Assembly: GCA_025769875.1 (NCBI GenBank)
Contig: JAGFNK010000019.1
Location: 1-64,000, forward strand
Direction: 5' to 3'
From: Russula earlei
Lineage: Eukaryota; Basidiomycota; Agaricomycetes; Russulales; Russulaceae
DNA length: 64,000 nt
Shown piece after piece: positions 10,469-19,932 of the stretch; positions within the stretch are counted from its first letter, which is position 1, and the number at the start of each line of letters is the position of its first letter. Made by a program: the position numbers and the translations under genes. The notes beneath the pieces were generated by a model, which worked only from the letters and a program-made list of their open reading frames with translations, ran no database searches and had not been told where the DNA came from.

Positions 10469-12212
10469 ATAGGAAACCACACAAACGAATCAGATGCATG
10501 GGAACCAGTCCTTGACAAAATCTCGAAAACACTTTCCCGGTGGAGCTGCGCACACCCAACTCTACAAGGAAGAGCTTGGATCATTCAGGCAATTGTAGGA
10601 GGTACCACACAATTCCTTACCAAAGCCCAAGGAATGCCCATGCACATCGAAGACACCATAACCAAAATGATCCGTAATTTTATATGGGAGGATGACTCCT
10701 CCCCGAGAATAGCTATGGACACACTATACCGCCCCCTCAACGAGGGCGGCTTAAATCTCCTAGACATCAGATCAAGAAAGGAAGCAATTGACATTATATG
10801 GATCAGAGAACTCCTAAACTTCTCACCAAATCACCCAACCTGGGCATTAATAACAGACCTGTTGATTAACGAAACAGCCCCAACCGCGATCCCTCTCCAT
10901 ACCTGCTCCAACTGCTTCCTACAATCCTGGAAGCCTCCTTGTAAAGGCAAACGTATTGAAACTCTAAACCATGAGATTATCAGGCTACTAAGAACTGCCA
11001 GGAAATACAATACTGCACTATCCGTGATACACCTAGCACCCAACCTAAAATCCCAGCTACCATGCTGGTACCACCCCGACGCGGAAAAGCCAAGACACCC
11101 AAACAGACTGTCCAAATGCCTCCTCGAAAAGCACAACCTACAAATAGTAGGTGACCTCATATGAACCTCAGACCGACTGCGCTGAACAACGACGTGATCC
11201 ACCGCACACTGGAACCAACTTCTGTACATGCCACGACTGTATTAAAGACACACAGGATGGCTGCACCACCCCCCACTACTGCGCGGAAGCAAGCCTCTCA
11301 CAACTTAATCACATAGCCCCTAAGTTTAACCCACTTGACCCCGAAACAATCAACAACAATATGTCACTCACTCCCTCACACAAAGCTAAAAACTTAGAAG
11401 CAAGAATATCTAACGATGTGATAAGATTCGATCCTAGTATGACATGCAACAACTCCCTAACCAATGCTTTCCGAATCTTCACGGACCCTAAGAAAACCAC
11501 CCAACAACCCACGCGAAGATCTCTAATCGGAAACATGCACCTCAGACACGATACTGTCCGAATATTCACAGACGGAGCTTGCTTCAACAATGGAAAAGCT
11601 AATGCCCAGTGTGGCAGTGGAATCTGGTTCACACCAGATGACGAACAAAACTCTGCCATCAAAATCCCTGGCCCCCACCAATCCAACCAAATCAGCAAAA
11701 TAGCAGCCATCATAGCTGCCATTTCCATAATCCCACCCTTCTGCCCTGCCATCTTAATGACAGATTCAAAATATGTAATAGACGGTTTAACCACTCATCT
11801 AAGTACCTGCGAAGACAATGGCTGGATCGGCATTAAAAACGCCCCCTTTTTCAAAAGGGCAGCCTTCTTACTGAAATCCAGATCAGCCACAACAGATTTC
11901 CTATGGGTCAAAGGACACAATGGCACACTAGGGAATGAGGAAAGCGACCGCCTTGCCAAAATAGGAGCCGCAAAAACCAAAGACGATACTTTAACATTAA
12001 CCATCCCTGACAAATTCGACATACAAGGGACAAAACTAACAACGATTACACAAGCTATTGCATACCAAGGAATAAGAAATTGTAAACCTAAGCCCATACG
12101 CACGGCGACAGAAAGAAACCTGCACATTATAAGAACTGCCTTAGAAAATTACAACACCACAGTCGAAACAGATGAATCAATCTGGGATAGCATACGAAAA
12201 AACTCCCTATGA
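10469..12212 (+). pseudogene. LINE ORF2: post-RT region and RNase H domain
   Basis: The first frame (10469 to 11164) matches the region after the RT core of fungal LINEs, with motifs such as LSRWSCAHPTLQGRAWI, NFIWEDD and PLNEGGLNLLD. A frame change near 11160 leads to the RNase H domain: FTDGACFNNG (near 11566), MTDSKYVIDG (near 11758) and KGHNGTLGNEESDRLAK (near 11910). The usual catalytic Glu in the SEIAA motif reads Lys (SKIAA, near 11694), which would disable the nuclease. The reading frame is broken in places, so this is a dead copy. Confidence 0.82.
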
Positions 12213-12255
12213 ACCTGAATCAAACTCTTCCTGTTCAAAGTCATACATGCCACAT

Positions 12256-12830
12256 TGTTAAGATCTGACAGATCTTTAGTACCGACTCTTCTGGTGAAAG
12301 AGTTGCTTGATATAGTTCAAGCACTAGACTTCGAACCCTTTGATATTATCTCAGGAAGATTGAATGTAGAAAAAAGAGGGGCCTCTTTCAGTTAGAGTCT
12401 GCACTACAATTTGTTTAGATCGTTTGACAAAATGGTCGATTTTGTGAAAAGTGTAAGTCGAGCGTAAGGCTCGACTTCTTGGTACCACAGACTATTTATA
12501 CGATATCTCGGTAACTACTGATCCGTTTCGTACGAAACTCGGGATGTAAGTAGCTGAGAACCAGTAGTATCCAAATACAGAAAGCGCAATTCAGAATGTT
12601 GGAAATGACTCACGCGTGAGTCATTCTTTCCTAGTATCAGTCAGCCAATCAGTAAGCAATCACTAAGCAATCAGTCAGCCAATCAGTAAGCAATCACTAA
12701 GCAATCACTAAGCAATCAGTCAGCCAATCAGTAAGCAATCACTAAGCGAGATTGATAAGCAGACACATGAGTAATCACAGACGAGTCAGCAGAAACAGAT
12801 GACGGTTCGAGAATCAAGAGAATCTTAACA
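12256..12830. repeat. Solo LTR inside the LINE, TSD CACAT
   Basis: The LTR is 575 bp with inverted ends TGTTAAGAT and ATCTTAACA. CACAT flanks it on both sides (12251-12255 and 12831-12835). Inside, at about 12640-12752, are tandem copies of a unit built from CAGTCAGCCAATCAGTAAG and CAATCACTAAG. No internal region is left, so it arose by LTR-LTR recombination after insertion into the LINE. It matches no other LTR in this window. Confidence 0.88.
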
Positions 12831-12835
12831 CACAT

Positions 12836-13414
12836 ACAAATTGGTCCTTACTGGATCAACATCCCCAACCATGAACACCGCCAATTTTGCACACTTTGTG
12901 GAGATACGGAAACAATGGACCATATCATAATTCAATGTGAAACCTCTCCATGTAGACTCATATGGTCACTTGCATGAGAAATGTGGCCGCACAGACCTAA
13001 CCTATGGCCCAACATCACCCTTGGCACCATAATGGGATGTGGTGCCCTATCACCTCCAACAACTGAAAACTGCAAGATAACGAATGAAAATACCCCCCCA
13101 CTACACCCCCCTAAAGGAGCCAAGCGCCTCCTACAAATACTAATCTCAGAAGCCGCATACCTCATCTGGGTACTACGATGTGAGAGATCCATACAAGGCC
13201 GAACCCACACCATATGTGAAATGAACACCAGGTGGGAGAAGTCCATAAATAAACGACTAACAAATGACAAAATAACTGCGTTAACAATAACTTGAGACAA
13301 AAACTTCAGAAAACTAGTCGAAAACACCTGGGAAGGGGTCCTACTAAAACAAATGGATCTCCCCTCTGACTGGCTCCAAAATCATGAGGTTTTAGTGGGT
13401 AGGAGGCTAACCTA
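12836..13414 (+). pseudogene. LINE ORF2 C-terminal tail with CCHC-type zinc knuckle
   Basis: This continues the LINE after the solo LTR. It contains FCTLCGDTETMDHIIIQC (near 12887-12940), the C-x2-C-H-C knuckle typical of the C terminus of several LINE clades, then a conserved tail (ILISEAAYLIWVLRCERSIQ near 13138-13197). In-frame stops include TGA near 12976 and 13293. Joining both sides of the solo LTR over one copy of the TSD leaves a one-base frame shift, so the LINE was already decayed or has decayed since. Confidence 0.78.
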
Positions 13415-13614
13415 GGTACCTGAGTCCCACACTGGCCTACCAGACCGTGCGTAAATGCATTTCCCCTCACACCCAGTCCCCGCACCGGCTTCAGCGTGTT
13501 AGATAGGGCTGATCCTTTTTCTCCCACTATCTAACACTTATTCACTGTAATTAATTGCTAATTACGAGAATAAAACGCTCTCCAAAAAAAAAAAAAAAAA
13601 CATCAGTCAGTTCC

Positions 13615-14205
13615 TCCCAAGCCATTTTCAAAGTCCGATTCATCACTGTGAATCCATGATTTGCAAGACAGACGGTTGAGGCCGTGGGCAAAGTTTTTGG
13701 GCTACATACTGTATTTTATTTACCTAAATATCACACTCACAACAATTTAAGTAAAGTATCTATATGGCTCAAAGTCAGTTCAAAGGAGTGTGTGGATTGT
13801 ATGGTGGGTATCCATAGGGAAGATACGGATGCAGAAAAAAACCATGTCACAAACACCAATTACACCATAAGCTCTAGCAGCAGCAGCAGCTAGAGTCTTG
13901 TAGGTTCCATCACTGAGACTGCAAAGGGCCTTTGCAAATGTTGTTCGTAACATGGATCCTGAGAGCAACAAGAGGATTTTGACATACCATCTATAACAAC
14001 AAGGAGTGACTGGCACGTACTAGTAAATACTGACAACTCTTGCATATGGTTTTGACATCATGCACAAAATCCCCCCTCAGAAGGGACTCCTTCAATAATC
14101 AATATGTCATTGTGAAAATGGCTGGACACCTTTAGATATCATATATTAGATGGTGTACACAGTACCAGGTCACTGGAAGGCCTCTGAGGTGAGACAAATG
14201 ACCGG
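13615..14205. other. Spacer without a recognised gene
   Basis: This is continuation of the sequence broken by the LINE. Short frames occur but none resembles a protein. A GCAGCAGCAGC run lies near 13878. Confidence 0.4.
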
Positions 14206-14440
14206 GGTGACTACTGGGTGATCAGGAACTCAGCAGTTGATCACCATCTCAGCAATTTCATTGTAATCTGCTTGAACAATTCAAAACTTTGTAGTATACT
14301 ATTGAGTGCCATTAATGTTGTTCTAGCAAAGAAAACTTGAGGTCCATTGAGTGGTTTTTGAGTAATATTTCGGCTGGGGGTGCCAAGATGGTGATCCACT
14401 GACTGCCGAGTTCCCGATCACCCACAGTAGTATAGGTCGG
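14206..14440. mobile_element. Second copy of the 3671-4422 MITE family
   Basis: The ends are inverted repeats: ACTACTGGGTGATCAGGAAC on the left and, reverse complemented, the same motif at 14385-14433. The middle (CAAAACTTTGTAGTATACTATTGAG and following) matches the reverse complement of 4240-4400. It has no coding capacity. It is much shorter than the first copy, so it is an internal-deletion derivative. Confidence 0.6.
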
Positions 14441-14477
14441 CGCGGAATACAAATTCGGATTTAAAAAAAAAAAAAAA
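14441..14477 (+). mobile_element. Tiny poly(A) retroposon insertion with 15-bp TSD
   Basis: AGTAGTATAGGTCGG occurs at 14426-14440 and again at 14478-14492. Between the copies lie about 21 bases (CGCGGAATACAAATTCGGAT and one or two T) and an A run of about 15-16. This is the signature of target-primed reverse transcription aborted almost at once. The source RNA cannot be told from 21 bases. Confidence 0.75.
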
Positions 14478-14492
14478 AGTAGTATAGGTCGG

Positions 14493-14922
14493 GCGTAGGC
14501 AAACGGCAAACGGCAATTGGCGCCCTGCTATGCCATATTCGTATGGGACCGCCACAACGGCTCTGAGCTGTGACGTGGTGTTTGACCGGCGGTGACACGC
14601 AATCATTATCTCACCAACTGCCAGCTATGATGGAGCGTGGGGGATGGATCAATGACGGCATTAGGTAGAGAAGAGGTAAGGTGCACTGCAAATGGCAGTA
14701 CATGTATCACCAATGGGACGGGACGATTCAGCGATAAGACACCGTCGTGATGACATCACTACCCTTTTTTTTTTCAGATATAAGACCAGGATCTCACTCA
14801 GATTTCAGATACATGCTCTGGAGGATAGCAACTCCCGCCCCCATCCAAACGAACGCTTAGAGTTGCACAACACGTTTCAATATGGTCCAGGGAACGATGA
14901 AGGCTTTGTGGTATAATTCCGT
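14493..14922. other. Spacer upstream of the dehydrogenase gene
   Basis: No gene is recognised. The direct repeat GGCAAACGGCAAACGGCAA lies near 14498. A T-run followed by CAG near 14763-14778 looks like a splice acceptor, but no matching upstream exon is seen. The dehydrogenase promoter presumably lies here. Confidence 0.4.
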
Positions 14923-16375
14923 ATGCCTGAGCAAGCACATCTTCATTTCGTAGGCTCATTCTGTCGTACGCAGCCTCGGAACTTCGTTATCAAGGATGTC
15001 CCAATCCCACAGATCAAGGATGATGAGGTCCTACTTAAAGGTCAGTGACAATGTCGGTTAACCCTTCGTTGACACGCATGTTTACGTCAGTTCTTTTTAG
15101 TCCACAGTTGTGGTCCGTATCATCGCCATGTACCGTGTCATCGGAGCCACTGACCGTCGAGGTCGTATATCATAGGTGTCTGTGGTACCGATGGGCACAT
15201 ACATGATGGTGAATTCACCTCATCATTTCCCGTACGTGGATGTCCTAGGACCGTCTCATTGCCATGGAACCTGTCCATTCACATGTCCACCTTCTCTATT
15301 TCAACAGCTCATACCTGGACACGAAGCTGTTGGCCATATTGTCGAGCTTGGAAAGGACGTAAAAGGCTTCGCCATTGGCGACCGATGCGTGGCCGATGTT
15401 GGTATAACGGTAAAGTATAAACATCATCATCTCGTGATTCGCCTGACTATCATCAGTGCGACAATTGCTTTTACTGTCGCAGGGGCCAGTCTCTCCTATG
15501 TGAAAACTTTCGCGCCCGCGGAGTTAGCTCAGAAGGCGGTTTTGCTGAGTACATTGCCTAGTACGTGTGTAATTAATTTTTGAATTACATAGAGGAATTC
15601 TCATTCTGAAATAGCCCACTGCATAAACTTTATAAGATCCATAACCTCACCGATGAAGAGGCGACGCTTCTCGAACCTGCTGCATGTGCTATTCACGGGC
15701 TTGACAAGTTGAATCCCCCGGTCGGAGTTGACGTTCTCCTCATTGGGGCAGGGCCCACTGGTCTCATCTTGGCCCAACTACTCAAGCTGAATGGAGCAAG
15801 TAAAGTTACACTTGCTGCAAACAAAGGTATAAAAATGGACATTGCCAAGCAGCTCGATGCTGCCGATGAGTACATCGAGCTCGATCGACAAAACCCGGAA
15901 CGCCAATGGGCCAAGCTTAAAGAAGACAGCCCATATGGTTTTGACGTCGTCGTCGAAGCCACAGGAGTTGAAAAGCTAGCTAACGACGCAATCAACTATG
16001 TGCGTCGGGGGGGGACATTGATGATATACGGCGTGTACGAGAATAAGGCACTTGTCCACTGGCCTCCCTCTAAGATTTTGGAGATGAGATAAGGGTGCGT
16101 TTCTCGAGGCCGAATATCTATCTTGGATGTTGAACTATTACTCCGTAGATCATTGGTTCATTCTCGCAGACGTATTGCTTCCCTCGTGCGGTGGCCTACC
16201 TGGAGAGTAAGAAGATCCGAGTCTCTGGCATGGTAAGCGGCCTTATGTGGTAGCCTTTGGTCCTGACACATGGTCACGTCTGCAGGTGACCGATGTATTC
16301 AAACTAGAAGATTACCAACTTGCCTTGGACAAGATGAACAGTAGGGGAGCCGTCAAGATTGCCATCAAGCCATAA
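14923..16375 (+). CDS. Zinc-dependent alcohol/polyol dehydrogenase, one frameshift
   Basis: Medium-chain dehydrogenase that would oxidise a polyol or alcohol with NAD(P). Exons are 14923-15040, 15101-15112, 15176-15231, 15308-15409, 15457-15560, 15615-16094, 16149-16232 and 16286-16375. All introns are GT-AG and 47-76 bp. Catalytic zinc ligands are C46 (CGVCGTD) and H67-E68 (GHEAVG). The structural zinc cysteines are C97, C100, C103 and C111. The Rossmann motif [10 protein letters not shown] lies near 15748. The second exon is only 12 bases. One T is missing from the T run at 16076-16079: the family reads SKIFGDEI, but here the frame reads SKILEMR and stops at 16092. With that base restored the protein would be 348 residues, matching the sorbitol/arabinitol dehydrogenase type. 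Either a recent pseudogene or a sequencing error in the T run. Confidence 0.82.
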
Positions 16376-16902
16376 ACAAATGGCGCTTATGTTTCATGTT
16401 AGCCAGTCTCCCATCGCACGTGATTAGTCCGTAGAATGACAATGTACAAATTTATACTGAACGAACGGCCCCTATGGAGAGTATCCACGTGTTGACTCAG
16501 TCCACCCAGCATCTTCGAATATTGTCGTCGTCTTTCAGCCTTACCCTGGCTTCTCGAGTCAGGTGAAGAATGTTCTACAATAGATCAGAGTGCTACCGTC
16601 AACAAGATCTTCAGAGCACCGCGTTGAATGGCGCAGTGATTAGATTAGACAACTTAGATCATAATAGATCAAATAAAATATCATTCAATTTCTGTAGGAC
16701 AAAACTATGTATTATATTTACCTAATAAAATAACACTACAATGCATAATCAGCTACTGATAAGATTGCAAGATAGCAAGTACTTACTTCAGTTTCTGTAG
16801 GACAAAACTGAAGTATCTACTAGATATATGACACTCTTAAGCATCTGAGAGCATCTCTAATTATAGCATATATAACTACTATCAATTAGTTTTCAGGATC
16901 AC
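16376..16902. other. AT-rich spacer with short repeats
   Basis: No gene is seen. TTTCTGTAGGACAAAACT occurs twice (near 16692 and 16793). The AT-rich stretch 16640-16900 may be an old repeat. It ends where the C1 LTR starts. Confidence 0.4.
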
Positions 16903-17510
16903 TGTTATGGCGTCACAGCTGTAAGAGTGTTAGCTCAAGGTTCAGTGGGGCCAAGTCCCTGTGACTTGGTTCAAGGGTGCAGTGGGGTCCAGTTCAAGGA
17001 GACTGGGTCAAAGGTTTAGCGTCTCAAGGCTGAGTCAGATAATGACTCAGTCTGCAGACAGAGTCGATCTTCTGGTTTCACAGAAGAGGAGAATGATGAG
17101 AGAGAGGCAGAGGAGGAAGAGGAACACAAGGGTTCCTTGAGGTGTGCTAAAGTCAAGCAAGATGAAAGCCAGCACAAGCAAGTTGTGATTGAGAGAGTCT
17201 ACAGGGCAAAGGATGCGACAGGAAATGGGACAAAGCTAAGCTTGGGGCATTCCCCAGCTTCTACAGGTGCTTAAATACTGTATGTAGCGAGGCTGTACAG
17301 TACTATATGCAGAACAATAGATAAAGGTGGGCCAATAGCAAAAGGAACTCGAACAATAGATGAAGCACAACAGGTGAAACAATAGGGGACCATCAGCATC
17401 AAGGGATGAAATGGTAACCAAGGGGACGAGGGTGATGGGAATAGTAGTAAAAGGTAAATACATCAGAAAAGGTTAGTGACGAACCAAACAAGGGGGGGTA
17501 ATTTATGACA
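16903..17510 (-). repeat. 3' LTR of C1
   Basis: On the minus strand it runs from TGTCATAAATTACC at 17510 to GCCATAACA at 16903, about 608 bp. It matches the C2 LTR at 23735-24327. The purine-rich tract GAAGGGGGCATGA lies just outside its start, as expected for a polypurine tract. Confidence 0.82.
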
Positions 17511-17540
17511 TCATGCCCCCTTCATGCTTAGTTCTCTGAA

Positions 17541-19930
17541 CTAATCGGTTTCAGGACCCAACTCATGGAGCTCATCGCCTTCAACTTCTGGCCATGTATT
17601 CTGAGGTCCCATTGCTCTGGGGCAGAAACCTCTGTAACTTCGGTGAGTCCTCCTGAGGATACAATCCAGTTGACCACTGCAGTTGGTGTGGGGTTTGTTA
17701 CAGTCCTTGTTCCAATGTCCCCTGGTGTTACAGTGTTTACAGATGTGTTGTCACTTTTGGAGTTGGTGATGCTGCACCTTGGTCATACATGCAGGGGTGA
17801 GAGGGGTGTCAGGGGTGCTAGCATCATCAGAGAACATTTGGGGGAAATGGGAGGGTGACCCCATGGGGGCATCATTTTGAGATTGGTCAATGACATGAGG
17901 GAGGTATTCAAGAGGGGGGTTAGAGAGAGAGGAGGATGAGTGGGCAGTGGAGGGGAAGGGGGGGCAGATGGTTCCTTCGACTTCTCAATTCTGTTGTAAC
18001 TCCCTGCTAGTGAGTAATACGGTCCAGTGCCATGAGTAAGGCCCCCATCGGACATCATGTTATTGAGTTGATGGCGAACTTGGATGGAGGTGTTGTTGGC
18101 CCAAAGGCGACTGCAAATAGTGGCAGTTTCTTTAGTGTGGGATTGGATTTCATGGAGCCAATCAGTGAGTTGCCCCTGGAGGATGCTGAGGGCTCCTTGA
18201 ATAGAGGCGCACTTACCTTCTAACACCTTCAACTGAAATGAACTAGTGCGGAGGTGGTAGACGTCAGCAAGGGCACCAGGGTCATGGAGGTTCTCGGGTG
18301 CCTGAGCAACATTGAAGTGGAAGGGATGGTCCTCAATTAAGAGGTGGAGGTCAAAGGCAGTGGTGGAAGGATGGGGGGCAGAGACGATGGGCCGGGCAAT
18401 GAGCTTTTCTCCATAGGCGGGTTCTCCTCAACCCATAGTCCCTAAAAGCATGGGTTTGTCATTGTACAAAGCAATGTTACGAACCAAGGCCAGGTCCTGG
18501 CCGTAGATTGTCCTATTTCACTCAAGAGAGACCTCTCTCACTTTGCATTGCCTACTCCCTTCCATTTCCTGGGCTACCCCTCCTGTGGTACAAGATATCG
18601 CTATTGCAAAGGCACTATAACACGACCAGGCACACATTTCCTAATCGGGTAATCATCGCGTGGCAGCCACATGGCCACCCAGCCACCAAGAACCTGAGAC
18701 AGTGGCACAAACTCTTAGAAACTGTTGCATAACTCATCTGATGTCATCAAGACTCCAATGACATCATGGCTGACTGAGCAACTCCACAGTGACCTCATAG
18801 GCTCACTAAACGCCCCACAGTGATGTCATAATGATGTCATCGCTCCACAATGATCAGTAATGTGCTCAGTAAGCCTGAAACTTGACACAAGCGAGTTTAT
18901 GCCTCTGTAGTCCTATTGGATGGTACCAAAGGGTCTAGAATAGTTCCAGTTCTTTGGAATTGACCCTGTACACTGTATATAAGCCCCAATGAAGCATGGC
19001 AGTCGTCAGACTGTCCATTTGTGATATTCTCATCTTCCTGGGTACTCCCCTGCGACTGCTCAGTTTAAAGATTCCCCTCACCTCCAAGGTACTCTTCAAC
19101 GACCGCCTTGTCTAAAGTCCCTTCGCTGCACTGGCCTCCAGTCTTCGCCTCTGCCTCCTGCAACACATACCAGTCCCCATCTGGTACCTTCTAGTCTTTT
19201 GGCTTGTCCTCTTGTTCAACACTGCCTACACCACGTACCATCTGTTCCGACCCTTGCCCACCTGCTCCTGAGTCCTTAGTGATCAGCAGTACGTGTCTTG
19301 ACAAGTGATGTGTAAGTATGGTAGTAGACGTTTCCATCCATTAACGTTAATGTAAAAGGGGGGAATGTGCATGTATGGTTCATAAACAAACCAGGGAGGG
19401 CCAGGGTGAGGGGGGTCCATTTCAGTCGGGGTTGGTGAGGGTGTTCCTTCACAGATGGTGAGTGGGTTGAGGGTGGCGGTGAGGTCCTGGAGCTCGGTTT
19501 CTTCAGGGACATGCACTGGTCAATGATGTGTTGTATGACTTTGGGTGAAAGGGGTTCTTGTTTAACCCTGGGGGAGGGGGTAAGAGTAGGTAAAGGGGAA
19601 GAAGAGGGGGCTGGGGAAGACATGGGAGTCTTGTAGGTTGAGGTAGCGTGTTCGTGGTGCCAAGCTGACCATTCTGAAGGAGTGGGGGTATTTATGGAAG
19701 CTGACCATGTAATATGGTTCCAAACCAAGTCCATAAGTACTGCCCTTCGTATGGACAAATGAAACTCTGAAAAATGGGGGTCTATCATGAGAAGTTGAAA
19801 GCCACAGAAGTTGCCAGGGGAGAGAATTCTGGAAAAGAGTTGTTCCCTGGCAGCTATGTTGAAGATGGTGTGTCCGTGGTTGGGGATAGTAGGATCATTA
19901 ACTGAATAGGAAGGAGGGTTATGTGAGTTA
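17541..19930 (-). pseudogene. C1 post-pol gene (ORF3) with C-terminal zinc knuckle
   Basis: The frame opens directly after the pol stop (19933). It includes a region starting MIDPHFSEFH (19788), a Ser/Pro-rich stretch, a helical segment (SFQLKVLEGKCASIQGAL near 18230) and, just before the stop at 17541, a CCHC knuckle (CKHCNTRGHWNKDC near 17700-17742). A family A solo LTR splits it at 18475-19303, and there are frame changes and stops. The product would be a second nucleic-acid-binding protein besides gag. No homologous family is recognised, and its role is unknown. Confidence 0.65.
18475..19303 (+). repeat. Solo LTR of family A inside C1
   Basis: The LTR is 829 bp from TGTTACGAACC to CTTGACA, in plus orientation, nearly identical to the LTRs at 41593-42416 and 53664-54493. 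It keeps the GTACGT donor near its end. The flanks AGCAA and AGTGA agree at only three of five bases, so no clean target duplication remains. Confidence 0.85.
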
Positions 19931-19932
19931 AT

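Larger units (their letters stand above)
10469..13600 (+). mobile_element. 5'-truncated LINE (non-LTR retrotransposon) with RNase H
   Basis: The element ends in a 17-base poly(A) tract (13584-13600). The 14-base CATCAGTCAGTTCC flanks it at 10455-10468 and 13601-13614, a classic LINE target duplication. It holds the C-terminal part of a LINE polyprotein (after the RT core), RNase H and a zinc-knuckle tail. The endonuclease and most of the RT are missing, so it was truncated on insertion. A solo LTR sits inside it at 12256-12830. Confidence 0.92.

Noticed and set aside
12640..12752. CRISPR-like repeats
   Set aside because: The units are adjoining and variable, without unique spacers, and lie inside a solo LTR of a fungal genome.
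18470..19308. Exact target duplication of the solo family A LTR in C1
   Set aside because: AGCAA and AGTGA agree at three of five bases only, so it is not counted as a duplication.
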